In this document: in pieces, positions 1-10,825 of the stretch
Layout of the letters: every line of letters starts with the position of its first letter
How positions within the stretch are numbered: position 1 is the first letter of the stretch
From: Tetragonia tetragonoides
Taxonomy: Eukaryota > Streptophyta > Magnoliopsida > Caryophyllales > Aizoaceae
DNA: 64,000 bases
Assembly (NCBI GenBank): GCA_038025085.1
Contig: CM076139.1
Coordinates: 43,938,807-44,002,806, forward strand
Direction: 5' to 3'
Translations under genes and position numbers: made by a program
The notes under the pieces: model-generated
Told to the model about the DNA's origin: nothing
Seen by the model: only the letters and a program-made list of their open reading frames with translations
Databases searched by the model: none

Positions 1-1
1 T

Positions 2-1548
2 GCATGGCATAGGAGATGTCGGGGCGGGTGAATGTGAGATACTACAGGGCCCCGGCTAGGCGACGGTAAAGCTCCGGATCGGAGACCGCAGGGCCGGTGG
101 ACGGACCAAGCTTGGACTTGGTGTCCACGGGCGTGAGGCAGGGCTTGCAATCTGTCATACCGACACGATCAAGAATCTCAAGGGCATATTTGTGGTGGGA
201 GAAGAATAGACCGCGAGAGTCGCGAGTGGCCGTGATACCGAGGAAATAATGGAGAGGGCCAAGGTCGGTCATGGCAAACTCGGAACTGAGAGAAGCAATG
301 ATGCGCTGCAGGAGAGTGTCAGAAGAGGTAGTAATAACAATATCATCAACATATAGCAGTAAACAAGCAGTGTCAGGCCCATGGCGATAGATGAACAAAG
401 ATGTGCCGGACTTGCTATTAGAGAAACCAACGCGAGTCACATAATCTGCAAAACGCTGAAACCAGGCCCGTGGAGCTTGTTTGAGGCCATACAGAGATTT
501 CCGTAGGCGGCAAACATAGTCGGGATGGGCGGGGTCAACAAAGTCGGGGAGCTGATGCATATAGACTGTTTCCTGCAAATGACCGTGGAGAAAAGCATTC
601 TTGACATCGAGCTGATGAATAGGCCAGGCATGAGATAAAGCCAAACTGAGGACAATACGGATGGTCGCTGGTTTGACTACAGGACTAAAAGTCTCGTCAC
701 AGTCAATATCAGGACGCTGAGATTTATCGTTAGCAACCATGAGGGCTTGATGCCGCTCAAGAGAACCATCAGAGTTGAACTTATGCTTGAAAAGCCACAT
801 TGAGCGAACCACATTAACCCCTGGGGTCGGGGTTCCAAGTCCCAAGTGTTATTTTTAATTAAAGTATCATATTCTGACTGCATAGCAGCCCGCCAGTGAT
901 GGTCTTTGAATGCCTGGACATGAGAGCGGGAAAGGGGAGAGGGGGAAATGGTGGGAGATGTGGTGGTGTGGAGAGTGAATATTTTGCGGGGTTTAAAAAT
1001 CCCGGCTTGCCCGCGGGTAGTCATGGTATGAGTGGGGGGTTTTGGTGGGGGGAGGAGGGGGAGGGGCGGTATGGGCACGGGCATTTAAAGGGGTGGACGG
1101 GTCGGCTACGGTCGTGGGGTGGGGGGCCGTAGGAGGTGGTGGAAGGGACGAGTCGGGAGAGGAAGGGGGTGAAGGGGGAGGCAACACCCCCGGAGACGGG
1201 GCCGGGGTAGCCGGGGGGTGGGTGGTGCCGTGGGAGGGGCGGCACCTGGGGTGAGTAGAAGCTCGCGACAGAGCGGGGAGGGACTGTCGTCGGTAGTGAG
1301 GAACTCATAGGACGGTGAGGGGGAAGTGGTGAGGGATGAGAAAGGGAACGTGGACTCATCAAATGTAACATGACGGGAGATGATAATTTTGCGTGAGGCA
1401 AGATCAAGACATCAATACCCGCGATGGTTGGATGGATATCCAAGGAAGACACAGGGAGTGGATCTGGGAGCTAATTTGTGGAGGGTAGAGGAGGAGAGAT
1501 TGGAATAGCATAGACACCCGAAGACACGGAGGTGAGTGTAGGAGAGTT
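2..1548 (-). pseudogene. Copia pol fragment: integrase C-terminus and reverse transcriptase (RVT_2)
   Basis: The minus-strand translation from about 1548 downwards shows the copia integrase tail (HLRVFGCLCY near 1500-1545, then CVFLGYPSNHRGY near 1420-1465). A proline-rich linker follows, then the TRGQAGI and AFKDHHWRAAMQSEYDTL motifs just before RT. The RT core is one open stretch from 845 to 42. It contains QLDVKNAFLHG, LYGLKQAPRAW and the catalytic LLLYVDDIVIT. An in-frame TAG at 42-44 replaces the Gln of the usual GALQYLTFTRPDIS motif, and coding similarity continues to the edge. The linker is broken by frameshifts between about 845 and 1450. These lesions and the missing upstream pol mean that this copy cannot be autonomous. 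Confidence 0.85.
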
Positions 1549-1556
1549 TTTTTTTT

Positions 1557-1647
1557 TTAAGAGACGGAAGAAGGGAGTTTCTTTGGAGATGCTGGTGGAG
1601 GGATTTGGTTGTCGTGGTGGGGGATTGCCATTGTTTTTACCAGACAT
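1557..1647 (-). pseudogene. Copia gag N-terminal stub
   Basis: A minus-strand ATG at 1647-1645 opens about 30 codons beginning MSGKNNGNPPP, typical of the start of a copia gag. The frame then runs into an A-rich stretch on the coding strand and is followed at once by integrase-derived sequence. This places the 5' breakpoint of the internal deletion at about 1557. The distance from the PBS (about 370 bp of leader) is reasonable for a copia element. Confidence 0.6.
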
Positions 1648-2013
1648 ATTGAAAAGCTAATGAAAAACAAATAAAGCAAAACCAATAAAGACAAAACCAA
1701 TAAAAGAGAATGACGGTTACAGTAAAACCAATCAAGGAAACAAGCGGCTAATGAAAAACAAGAGGAAGAAGACAAGAGCCGTGATTTACCAAGAAAGGAA
1801 AGGTGAGAGGACAGTGACGGGAGGAAGGCAAGGGGGTCGGAGGTCGGCAGCGGAAGTCGACGAAGGGGAAGGGCAGCGGACCGGAGCAGGTGCAGGTCAG
1901 CAGGGACAGACCGGAGCAGGTGCAGGTCGGTAGGGACGGACCGACGGACTAGGCGGCGGCGAACAGGTGGAGTTTCGGCGGTGAGAGGCTAATTTGAGAG
2001 AGGTAGGGTTTGT

Positions 2014-2025
2014 ACTCTGATACCA
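2014..2025 (-). promoter_or_regulatory. Primer-binding site for initiator-Met tRNA
   Basis: The minus strand reads TGGTATCAGAGT immediately inside the LTR end, matching the 3' end of plant tRNA-iMet in 11 of 12 positions. This fixes the LTR boundary at 2026 and the element's orientation. Confidence 0.85.
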
Positions 2026-2473
2026 TGTTAATTGTGGTAATACCCCTTGGGGGCTTCCTGTATATTATTTTCAATATATACTGAGTACAAACTAGGTTAC
2101 AGTAAGACTGGGTTACAGAGTAACTGGCCTATATACACAAGCCTAATAGGAATTTATATTTACAATATTCCTATTTTAATTACATTATCTGTCATCTATA
2201 AGCTGCTATGGTCTCAAGAAATGTTTGGTTTTAGATAGAAGTTTGAGAGGCCAAATCTTTCTCTCCGTGCTCAAGTATGCTTATGAGACTCCCCTCCTCA
2301 ATACACAAGCCTCCCCTTTTATAGAGGATTTCTAGCGTAGGATTCTTACTGTAGAAGATGCTTTCTTCTACTTTACCATTCACACTGACACTCTTTATTA
2401 CAAAAACACGGACTGGCTACAGTGACATCACGTGATTAAGTTTTACAATAGTAAAGCTTCTTTTCTGAAAACA
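2026..2473 (-). repeat. Copia 5' LTR
   Basis: On the minus strand the LTR runs from TGTTTTC (2473) to ATTAACA (2026), so it has TG...CA ends. A TATAAAAG motif on the minus strand near 2312-2319 is a plausible Pol II TATA box. The alternative outer boundary is 2513. Confidence 0.55.
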
Positions 2474-2518
2474 TTAGTGGGGTGTGGGCCCTATTAATCT
2501 ATTAAGTTCTGCATTCCC

Positions 2519-3096
2519 TCATCCCCAACGTATTCTTAAATCCTTATCTTTATCATGATTAAGAATTCTGAATATTGTTGCAGCATTTTCTTCATCCCAA
2601 ATCATAAATGTCTCTAGCAAATAATCTTTCCCTTCATGTGATAGTAATTTTCCGGCTTCAAGTTGCTCAAGAATGAACATCTTCTGTATTGCACTTGTCA
2701 ATTTTAAAGTACTCTGTAAATCTTTTAGGAAAAGCGATTGTAGTATTTTCAAGATGAAACACATCAATCTCAGCTTGGATCATGGACCATATTAACTTGG
2801 CGATGTAGAAAAACCTATTGCTCGAGCTTGTGTAGGATTTTTAACTTTTCTTTGCTTGACAGTGACTTATTCATCGGCGTAGGGTCTAATGTAAACGGAT
2901 CTATTATTCTTATCAGATAATGAGTAGGCTTTCTTTTTCCATTCTCCATCTCGATCATGGCAGTACTGATCTTTAAATGGATATATTCCCTTTGCTTTAT
3001 TGTATATGCTTTCTCAAATAAATATCTCTGAAACTTTGCGAAGTAAGGGATAAAAGTATTTTCTGGACTAGGTACTTCATAGAAATAGGTGATCAT
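2519..3096 (-). pseudogene. Distal caulimovirid ORF, possibly transactivator/inclusion-body-like
   Basis: Two minus-strand open stretches (3096-2815 and 2767-2519) follow RNase H in the viral direction. The first has a hydrophilic region with YFAKFQRYLFEKAY and RKPTHYLIRI; the second ends near LLETFMIWDEENAATIF. In caulimovirids with separate genes, the ORF after RNase H encodes the translational transactivator/inclusion-body protein, so position suggests that role. I do not recognise a diagnostic motif. The two pieces are in different frames, so the ORF is broken. Confidence 0.4.
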
Positions 3097-3714
3097 CCCT
3101 TATTCCATGCTTTTAGCAGCTCATCATTTTCATCAATAAAATTGGGGTTTACAAGAATACCTCTAATTCCAGCATTGTTGTGTTTTCCTATACATCGTGC
3201 CCAAGTTCCAAAATATCATAATAGGGAGTTCTCTATCTAAGCTAACCACTTCATTGTACCATTCCCTGAAGTTGTTATCTTTTATTTTTGTTATTATTAT
3301 CTCCTGGATTTCGATAGGACTCCGGAGAATATTAATTATTAATTCTTAGAATAAAAATCTATATGATAAGGTACGGTTGCACCTTAGTAGTTGTCCATCT
3401 CTTGATCTCTTTATGGAGAAATGTTTCAAGTTTTCAGAGATGACTCTACTGGAGGGGGAAATCCACCCAATGCCCTCGCTATCTCAGCTTTTAGGGATTT
3501 TTTCTCCTCGAAGCTCATTCCTTGGTAGGTTTTTGGAGTCGTGTTTTAGTTCCTGACCATTTGCTAGCTCTCGGGTTAGAGTATTCGCAAGAGAGTTCTT
3601 GGATCCCTATATATGTTCAATAGTAAAAGAAAACTAGTTAAGCCATAATTGTCAACGCAGAAGTTGCCTTTGCGCTTGGATATTAGATATATTCTTTTTA
3701 ACAAAACCAAGTAT

Positions 3715-4900
3715 TCATTTACAATCAGTTCTTACTAGAAATGGTTTAGGAGCTAAAAATATTAGGAATTTTTCTATTCTCCTTATCATTGCGAGGATCT
3801 CATTTTCCATTGTAGGGTAGTTGCATTCAGCTTTGTTAAAACTTCCACCACAATATTTGCACAGTTTTTCTCCTTCCTTGATTTTTAATACTGCGCTCCA
3901 ATGTTCATTACTAGCATCTGTTTCAAGGAGTAGATTATAATTTTTAGTAGGTAAGTTAGTGCTAGAAGATGTTTGCATAATTTTTTAAGGGTTTGAATGA
4001 ATGTTGAGTCTAGACGTCCATACCCAACTTACTCCTTTCTTAAGTTTTTGTTGTAAAGGTTTTCTTAATTTTGCTAAATTATTTATAAAATCTGAAGCAT
4101 AAGTAAGACATCCTAAAAATCTTTTTAGTTGTTTCCTATCTTCAATTTTATCAGGAAACTTCTCTATTTTTTCAAGAATATGTTTTGTTAAGATGATTTG
4201 CGCGGCCAACTTTTATGTCTAACCCTAGAAATTCAATTTCTTGTTTAGCATATGTGCACTTACACTTTCCTAGAATGATCCCAAGGTCGATGCATCTTTT
4301 GTTACCGCCCGTACATCATTTTTGTGTTGATCAATGGTTTTAGAGAATATTAGAATATCATCAATATAAACCAAACATCAATGATTAAGATTCTTAAAAT
4401 ATTATCCATTCTTCCGTTAAATATTCGAGGTGCATTTTTTAGTCCGAAAGGCATGACTATCTATTCATAGTGCCTTTGAGTAGCGCTAAAGGTAGTTAAA
4501 GGAATGATATCGTCTTCCATCCTTATTTGCCAATATCCGCTTTTACAATCCATCTTAGAAAACCAAGAGGCTCCATGTATTCTATTAAAGAGGACGATTT
4601 TATAAGGGATGTAATATCCATCAAAAATAGTATTATCATTCAGTTTTTTATAATTATTGACCATTTTAACATTTTCTCTTTTTTCTTCTGAATGATTTCT
4701 AACCATGAATGCAGAACTACTATGAGGACTTCGATTATTTCGAATCAACCCTGTATCTAACAGTTCTTTTATTTGTTTATCAAACTCTTGAATATCTTGG
4801 TGTGTATATACACCATCTGCTTCATCCTGATAATTGTATCGGGCTTTATTAAAATATTTTTGCAAAGGTTTTGTCTTTATCACATAACTTTATAGGGTAA
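3715..4900 (-). pseudogene. Caulimovirid reverse transcriptase and RNase H
   Basis: The minus-strand fragment 4883-4461 carries the RT palm, including LLDTGLIRNNRSPHSSSAF and FSKMDCKSGYWQI. Around 4345-4440 another frame holds MPFGLKNAPRIF followed by the catalytic YIDDIL. The thumb/connection region (RFLGCLTYASDF, 4209-3985) and the RNase H start (ETDASNEHW, about 3930-3945) follow, with the ENEILA motif of RNase H further on. Order and spacing match a caulimovirid pol, but at least three frame changes or stops separate the pieces. A Gypsy element is less likely, because no integrase follows and a movement protein precedes. Confidence 0.85.
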
Positions 4901-5043
4901 TTAGAATTAAGATCTTTGCAGATTTCTTCCTGTTGTTGCGCAATTTGCTCTTTTAATGATAATTCAAGTAGAAATGGTTAGTGCTACTTCACGTTGTGTA
5001 GGAGTTTCCTCTCACCATGTTGGTTGTGTGTGAATTCAATTTT

Positions 5044-5607
5044 CTAGTGTGTATAAGCTTTTGATAGTTTAGGAACTAGGGGAGAATGTCCATTTATATT
5101 GAAAATTAACTGTTCTACTGTTTGGGTGCATGGAGAATAAAGTCTTTGAAACTTAATTCCAAGAATCATATCATGAGAAGGTTGATTAGTAGCCCATAAT
5201 ATTGGTATTATGCATTGGACTCCTCCTATTTCAATTGGAAGTTTTTCTATTATCTCATTATGTTTCATGACACTATTATCAGCTATTCTTACTAGCATGG
5301 GCCGTCGACCTTTTTTCCACATGTAATCAAGAAATAATGTTTTCTTTCCACCACATACATAACAACCGTTATCAACGTAAGCACATAACTCATATTTGTT
5401 ATAGTCTTCTAAATATATCTTAACAAGAATATATATGCTATTAGGATTTCTACTTGTTAATTCAGTGGTATTACTTAATTCCATTTGTAAATTGATTTCA
5501 TCTTCGTAGATTGGTTCGCTAATTGTTCTTGTTTTGTATCCTAACACTATTCTTCGACCATCCATACTAGATCCATCAACACTAACTCTTGGTGGTTCAA
5601 AACTCAA
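5044..5607 (-). pseudogene. Caulimovirid aspartic protease region
   Basis: This is an open minus-strand stretch of 187 codons between the movement protein and RT. The retropepsin-like active site appears as AYVDNGC, in the position where D-[ST]-G is expected, so the middle residue differs from the usual active site. About 60 residues later the flap/second-strand region reads IPILWATNQPSHDMILG, close to the typical caulimovirid protease C-terminal LG motif. The upstream coding frame continues past 5607, so the ATG at 5605-5607 is probably internal to a longer polyprotein. Confidence 0.75.
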
Positions 5608-5901
5608 ATTACTAGCTATGCTCTGTATATCATCTTCTTTTTCAAGTGTCTCTTTTTCAAATGAGGATGACCCTTCTCCCCAATATGCACTTTGACTCCT
5701 TGTAATGTTGTTTTATTGTAATTTTTCCAGATTCGTTGATCTTAACTACTTTTTCATTATTTTTGTTGGATTTTCGAACCTAGAAATCCATCTTTTATCT
5801 CTCTTATATCTGCAAGTCTCGTCCTAACTGGCTTTATCATTTATTTTAGGAGCTTCATATTCAAATTTCTCAGCTTCTACCATAGTTAACTTTTGCAATG
5901 G

Positions 5902-5917
5902 ATCTATTGTATTATCT
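5902..5917. repeat. LINE target-site duplication, left copy
   Basis: ATCTATTGTATTATCT, identical to 6648-6663. Removing the insert restores continuity of the movement-protein region. Confidence 0.92.
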
Positions 5918-6647
5918 TTTTTTTTTTGAACAGCAAAAGCAAATATTATTAATAAGCAACTAATTGCCACATCACAACCATACAAAATCCTAAGGCCCTC
6001 AAGCCCTGTTTACAACCACAAGTACAGATCATTAGTCCTATCAACTCCTAGTTTTGCAAATTGATCTGCTTCACTGTTTTTTCTTGTACAACATGTTGCA
6101 CATTAAACTCATCTAAACATGATATATGTTTGTCTATACCTTTAAATATCTCCCAGTGCATCCATAGTCTCAAACTTTTGTTCTGAATCCAGCCTACAAT
6201 ATTCGTAGAATCACTCTCAAAACTGAGTTTTAAGTGCGGGCACTGTTCATGTTGTTCCAACAAGATAAATACATGGTGAAAAGCCATCAATTCGACCACA
6301 TTAGAATCCTTAATCCCCAAGTTGACAGAAAGTACTCCTAGAATTTCAGATTCATGATCTCGAAGACATCCCCCACAACCGGCAGGTCCCGGCTTCCCAA
6401 GCGCAGAGCCGTCAATATTCATCTTGAGCTATTCGATAGTAGGAACCTCCCAATGAACATTATCCCTTTGCATCTTATTCGAATTACCCTTATTTGAGAT
6501 AGAATGCATAAGAACATGTTGTAAGTTGTGCACCAAGTCATGAAAGAATATGACAGTTGAAGGAAAATTACCTTTACACCACCAATAAAGACAAACTTGA
6601 ATACAATCTACCACCTCTGTAATAGATACTACCCTTTGCTGAAAACA
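5918..6647 (-). mobile_element. 5'-truncated LINE inserted in the pararetrovirus
   Basis: A 16-bp TSD (ATCTATTGTATTATCT) flanks this segment exactly, at 5902-5917 and 6648-6663. Immediately inside the left copy is a plus-strand T run, which is the poly(A) tail of a minus-strand retroposon. The body encodes a LINE RNase H domain (RVT_3 type) at 6422-6048, starting MNIDGSALGKPGPAGCGGCLRD and retaining ELMAF and ESDSTN. This is the usual 3' end of plant L1 elements. The 5' end is truncated at the right TSD, as is typical for target-primed reverse transcription. Confidence 0.92.
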
Positions 6648-6663
6648 ATCTATTGTATTATCT
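6648..6663. repeat. LINE target-site duplication, right copy
   Basis: Identical 16-mer to 5902-5917, at the truncated 5' end of the LINE. Confidence 0.92.
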
Positions 6664-7156
6664 AATTTACATATTATCTTCCAAAATACTCGTATGGGGT
6701 AGGTACCAGCTTTCATGTCTATGCCAACAATTTTTAGTTTTAAGGCTAAAAAATTATAGGCATAAGCGTCCTTAAGACTCACGTAGCAGTCTAGTCGACA
6801 ATTAAATCCTACTGATCCATTACATAAATTGGTTTTTATTCCACTAATTATTTGATCGTGAAATTTCTTATGTCTGATATCACAAAGCAACGGATAAAGA
6901 TCAATGTTTTTTCCTGAAATGTTGCAATAGTGATACTTGTACTTGTACGCTTCCTATATGAAGATATCGATATTTTTTTTTTATTACGATTAAGTTTTTC
7001 ATATTTTTCCAATTAATAAGATTTTATTTCTCCCGCATCAAACTCGCAATCTTTTATCTCCATGTCTCCTTCCATCTGTTCACACACATACTTACTCTTA
7101 AATTCAAATATTGATCTTCTTTAGATATTATCTTTTTGAATCGTAGGGAGGATCCA

Positions 7157-7510
7157 TTAAGATACTAGATCAGTTTCTTCTTCATCTATTGAAAACTCTT
7201 CTCCTTTTAATCCTTCAAGAGTAACTTTATTACTTTCATTACTTTCCATCATATTATTATTCTCATAGTCACTTTCTTCAGGTTCTTCTTCTTCAATTAC
7301 TTCAACAATTCCTTTGTTATTTCCTAATGTTAGCCCTAAAGCTTCATCTTCGGCTATTTCAATATAATACAGACTTCCTAATCCTTCTATAAGTTTATTA
7401 TTTTTCCTGTTTTTATATTCATTAGCATAGTGTCCTATCACTCCACATGTCCAACATTTGCAATTGCTTTTCTTTTCTGGACAATAAGTTGCTTTTCCGT
7501 GTTTTTATTG
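7157..7510 (-). pseudogene. Coat-protein-type zinc finger and acidic tail
   Basis: On the minus strand, CKCWTCGVIGHYANE occurs at about 7410-7460: a C-X2-C-X4-H-X4-C knuckle in which the last Cys has become Tyr. A strongly acidic stretch rich in Glu and Asp follows (IEEEEPEESDYENNN) to about 7160. A knuckle of this type next to an acidic region is typical of caulimovirid coat proteins, where it binds the viral nucleic acid. The open stretch is short and its upstream end is lost. Confidence 0.7.
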
Positions 7511-7639
7511 TTTCTTATTATGTTGAAACTATTATATGTCCACTTTATATCTTCACATTTTGGTTTTATTTATCCTCAATTCTGTCTGTTTACTTCAGTT
7601 TGTGCATGTGGTTGCCTAACTTCTTGTCCCTCAGTTTAT

Positions 7640-10620
7640 GTAGCTAGATATGACAACCATGAAGCCTATATATCAATACATAGTTCATGCAGAGGACAAA
7701 TGAGGTATAATGTATTATATGCTTTCGTATATAATAGTGTTCTTTGAGCTGTCAACCATAATATGCTTTCTTCTCAAGCTTACATATTTTGTGTGGAAGA
7801 CCCAAATAAAAAACAATGAAGAGTTTTACTAAGATGGGGAGGGGGGGGGGGGAGGGTTCAGATGATGGAAAGGGAAACCACCAATATAGGTTGGCATCAT
7901 GGGTTATTGTTGTTGCATTCTCATATAGGATTTGTGAGAGGATTGTGAGAGGCATTGAGGGGAAGGGGTGAAAACGTTGGGGCCATAGCTATCAGTATAT
8001 AGTTCTTTTGGGGTTTTGGATATGAAGAAGTTGTATTATTGCTCAGCCAGAATTGATTATCAACTTCTTCCGGTTATGTTCATTGCACATCGAGTCCTCT
8101 GATTGTATGGGGTGGGGTGGGGTTGGGTGGAGACAGGGGTAAAGGGGTGCTGGACTTATGCATGAATATTTGGACATGCTCGTGTATGGGTAGATGGAAG
8201 GCACATTGTGGAGTTGGAATGTAAGAAAAGACTTAACATCACAAAATTCTGAGGTCGCTTTAGCGACTTGCTCAAATATGCTACCATTGCGTATCTATGT
8301 AGATTTGCACCCTATAGTATCTTGGTTCACAGCCTCAGTTTGTTGCCATATGTAAATTATATATATAATACACTAAGTTAACAGAGATTAACAAATTAGT
8401 TATTATCGAATACATGGAACTCAGGCTAAGGAGGCTACCTTCTGGTGAGTTTTCATGATCAATTCGTGTGAATATGTTACGGCTAGGTTTTAATACCTTT
8501 TGACGGAATCACCTACTTTATTGTATCTCAAGATCACAAAGTAGTAGATAATTTAGAGGGTAGTGCAAAGTAGCAAAACTAGCAAGCAAAATAAATCTCC
8601 TCTCTCTCGGTGGTAGCTTAGCATTGGTGTGTGTAGTTTTGCGTTTATGTCAATGAGGAGCTTAATTAACGTTATGTTGTATTTTGATATATAATCAAGC
8701 TGAAGTAGTACTTCACTACTTGATTGCAGAGAGATATACTTAAATGTGATGTGTTCATGCTAGTTATATGGGTAAATGCTGTGATAAAAACATGGAGAGC
8801 ATTTGAAGATAGGGCATTGGAGTCCTTAAGAAGACCAAAAGCTCTTTGAGAAAAATCCCCAAGAACAAGGCAATCATGGAAAATGGACGTCTTTCCCTTA
8901 GCTTGCAGGTCACTTTATTATTGGTATTATTTCCGATACTCGCTTCCCTCAATTTTATTTATGTTTGGTGCTTTACGTGCCATTTATTATTAGTTAGAAT
9001 TACTAGGTCTGCTCTCATCAAGGAACCTCGTAGTGATTGGTGTCCCATAAGAGTTAGATTCATATTGAATTTTAAGACGTTTTACCTCATCCCTTTCACA
9101 TGTAATCAATTAACCCTCATGCATATTTAGAATGTTGACTTGAATGCATTTTGAAGGTTGTTTGAATACATTTATTTCAGTGTGAAGTCATGTATTTTGC
9201 ATTGTTTGGAGGAATGTTGTGAGTTCTTCTGGTGTTAGTGTTGAGTAGAGAAATGAAGTCGGGGAGGGGCTGAAGTGTGTTGATGGGGTGGTGCTTACTT
9301 ATGAGTGTGATCGCCTCAGGACTCTTGATCGTTGAAATATTGGCTTGGCTAGCTTCATCATTTGGAAGTTTGGCATTTAAACCTTCAAACCATTCTGTAC
9401 ATAGTACTTGGTTTGTGTTTTTCCCGCTGATGCGCTGACGGTGAGGCTTGCTTGCTTATTGAGATAGTTTGGGCTTACAAAATGGCAAACAGCTTGTTTT
9501 CAAATTTGAAATAAATAGTACATAGTTCATTTTTTTCCTTTATATGTAAGGAACATATTTCATTGTTAATGGTGAAATTAGAGATTGGTAGCTTAACTAA
9601 GGGTTGTTCTTTAGGGATGTAGGCAGGAAAGTTAATATGTGTACTAATACCCTATTTAGGAAAAGTGGCATTCTATATGGGAATGGTTAATATAGAAAAA
9701 TGTATGGGAAGAAAGAGTATTGTTTAGGATTCCCAACAGTAGTTAGCGCTTATTTTCTGAAAGGATTGTGTTGCAAAAGTTTAAGTGTAAAGCTCAATTG
9801 AAGCCAATTTTAACTTGATTCTTGTGTTAATATGATGTTAAATGTATCAAAGGTGAAAGCCCTGGTTAGATGTAGGTTGTAACTTGTAACTTCATCTAGG
9901 GATGAGTAGCAAGTGAGCCTGGAGAATTATGTCTTTGATATGCTAGCACAGCAGCTTCGAGAGGTTGCAACATGCATAGAATGTGTTGTACCAACATATA
10001 CAAGTAAATTCTTATGGGGATCACCTCATTTTCTCACTGACATCATTTAATTAGTTTGGCGGATAATTCAAAACAATTAGTATAGGTGCTTCAATATTTC
10101 ATTCTTACACTATCAACAATTTATGATTCCCCGAGGAGGGGGGGGGGGGGGGGGCGGTCTTAAGCTAACAATTCAGTTAATTAGGTGTTTCATATTATTT
10201 GAGTTCCCTTCTATGTCTTATTTTGCAGGTAAATGATATTTGTGGCGTGTTTCCTCTAATTTCAATTTCCATCTGCGGGGTTAAACTTTTGCAATGTAAA
10301 ATGTAAAATCATAGTTTCTGCCACATTTGATGGGCCTTGGATAGTTGATTTTCACTTCATAAGAACCTTTGGAGGATGGAAAAAATAATGTGAGATGCAT
10401 TGCAACCCTTTTTCTCTTATGGGCAGTTCTGTAATCCTTTTATGTTGTCCTTATGCATTTGATTATTTAATAGAGGACTTTGTTTTCGGTTCAGATTACA
10501 TAAATTATCTGCCTCTCTAATTTCGTCACAAAGTTTTAATTACTAAATTTGAATTCTATTATTCACACAAAAACAAAGTGCAATATTATACACATGAAAA
10601 GAGATGAAAATAGTTGCTCC
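7640..10620. other. No gene recognised
   Basis: AT-rich, non-repetitive sequence between the pararetrovirus and the WNK fragment. Short open stretches (for example 8846-9130 plus) have no recognisable motif. Guanine homopolymers occur at about 7842-7852 and 10138-10155. It could be intron or upstream sequence of the WNK copy, but no kinase exon 1 (glycine-rich loop) is visible. Confidence 0.5.
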
Positions 10621-10703
10621 TATTGATTTGTTAGATTTCGTCACAAAGTTTTTGGTCTTTATTATACCCTCTTTTGATTTGTTATATTTCGTCACAAAGT
10701 TTT
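10519..10703. repeat. Short repeat (ATTTCGTCACAAAGTTTT), three copies
   Basis: The 18-mer occurs near 10519, 10635 and 10685. The last two copies share about 28 bp spaced 50 bp apart. They lie directly upstream of the WNK exon and have no known function. Confidence 0.6.
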
Positions 10704-10825
10704 GGATTTTAGCAAATGGGTATTTTTTATTTTCTCATTTTTGATAGAAAAGATTGATTTTTGTGCAAATTTATGAAATGGGTATTCGCTGGATTTGCGG
10801 TTGATTGGATCTTTGTGTTTGACAG

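Larger units (their letters stand above)
1..2473 (-). mobile_element. Internally deleted Ty1/copia LTR retrotransposon
   Basis: Read on the minus strand, the order is LTR (about 2026-2473), a primer-binding site, an untranslated leader, the first about 30 codons of gag, and then directly the C-terminal end of integrase followed by reverse transcriptase, which runs off the window edge. Most of gag, the protease and the integrase core are missing, so a deletion joins gag to integrase near 1548-1560, where a run of about 12 T lies on the plus strand. The leader carries a 30-bp tandem duplication at about 1879-1937. The outer LTR end is uncertain: 2473 gives the matching TGTT...AACA termini, while 2513 is another possible CA end. 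The second LTR lies outside the window, so no TSD can be checked. Confidence 0.85.
5640..7010 (-). pseudogene. Caulimovirid 30K-type movement protein, split by a LINE
   Basis: The minus strand near 6930-6970 reads YLHIGSVQVQV, followed by a DIRHKKFHDQIISGIKTNL block and an FNCRLDCYVSLKDA block (6890-6664). These are characteristic of the caulimovirid 30K movement protein, which moves virions between cells through plasmodesmata. A LINE fragment interrupts the coding region at 5918-6647. The downstream remainder resumes at 5901 in a matching frame and continues towards the protease with stops near 5830 and 5750. A stop also lies near 6985 upstream of the conserved block. The gene is dead. Confidence 0.75.
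2514..7510 (-). mobile_element. Endogenous caulimovirid (pararetrovirus) copy, decayed
   Basis: Minus-strand fragments line up as a single viral genome segment. They are a CCHC coat-type zinc finger (about 7400-7510), a 30K-type movement protein (about 5640-7010), a retropepsin-like protease (5044-5607), RT (about 4000-4883) and RNase H (3715-3978), then a distal ORF (2519-3096). Every gene carries stops or frameshifts, so this is an inherited relic and not replicating virus. No integrase is present, as expected for Caulimoviridae. The zinc finger lies upstream of the movement protein. I recall that order for the Cavemovirus/Solendovirus group, whereas Petuvirus and Florendovirus have the movement protein first. 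The outer ends are not defined: the copia LTR abuts one side and the other fades out between 7510 and 7640. A LINE fragment interrupts it at 5918-6647. Confidence 0.85.

Noticed and set aside
896..1254. Gly-rich plus-strand ORFs
   Set aside because: Antisense of the proline-rich copia linker; GC-rich composition keeps frames open.
7430..7747. 105-codon Cys-rich plus-strand ORF
   Set aside because: Antisense to the viral zinc-finger region at its start, with no start context or domain.
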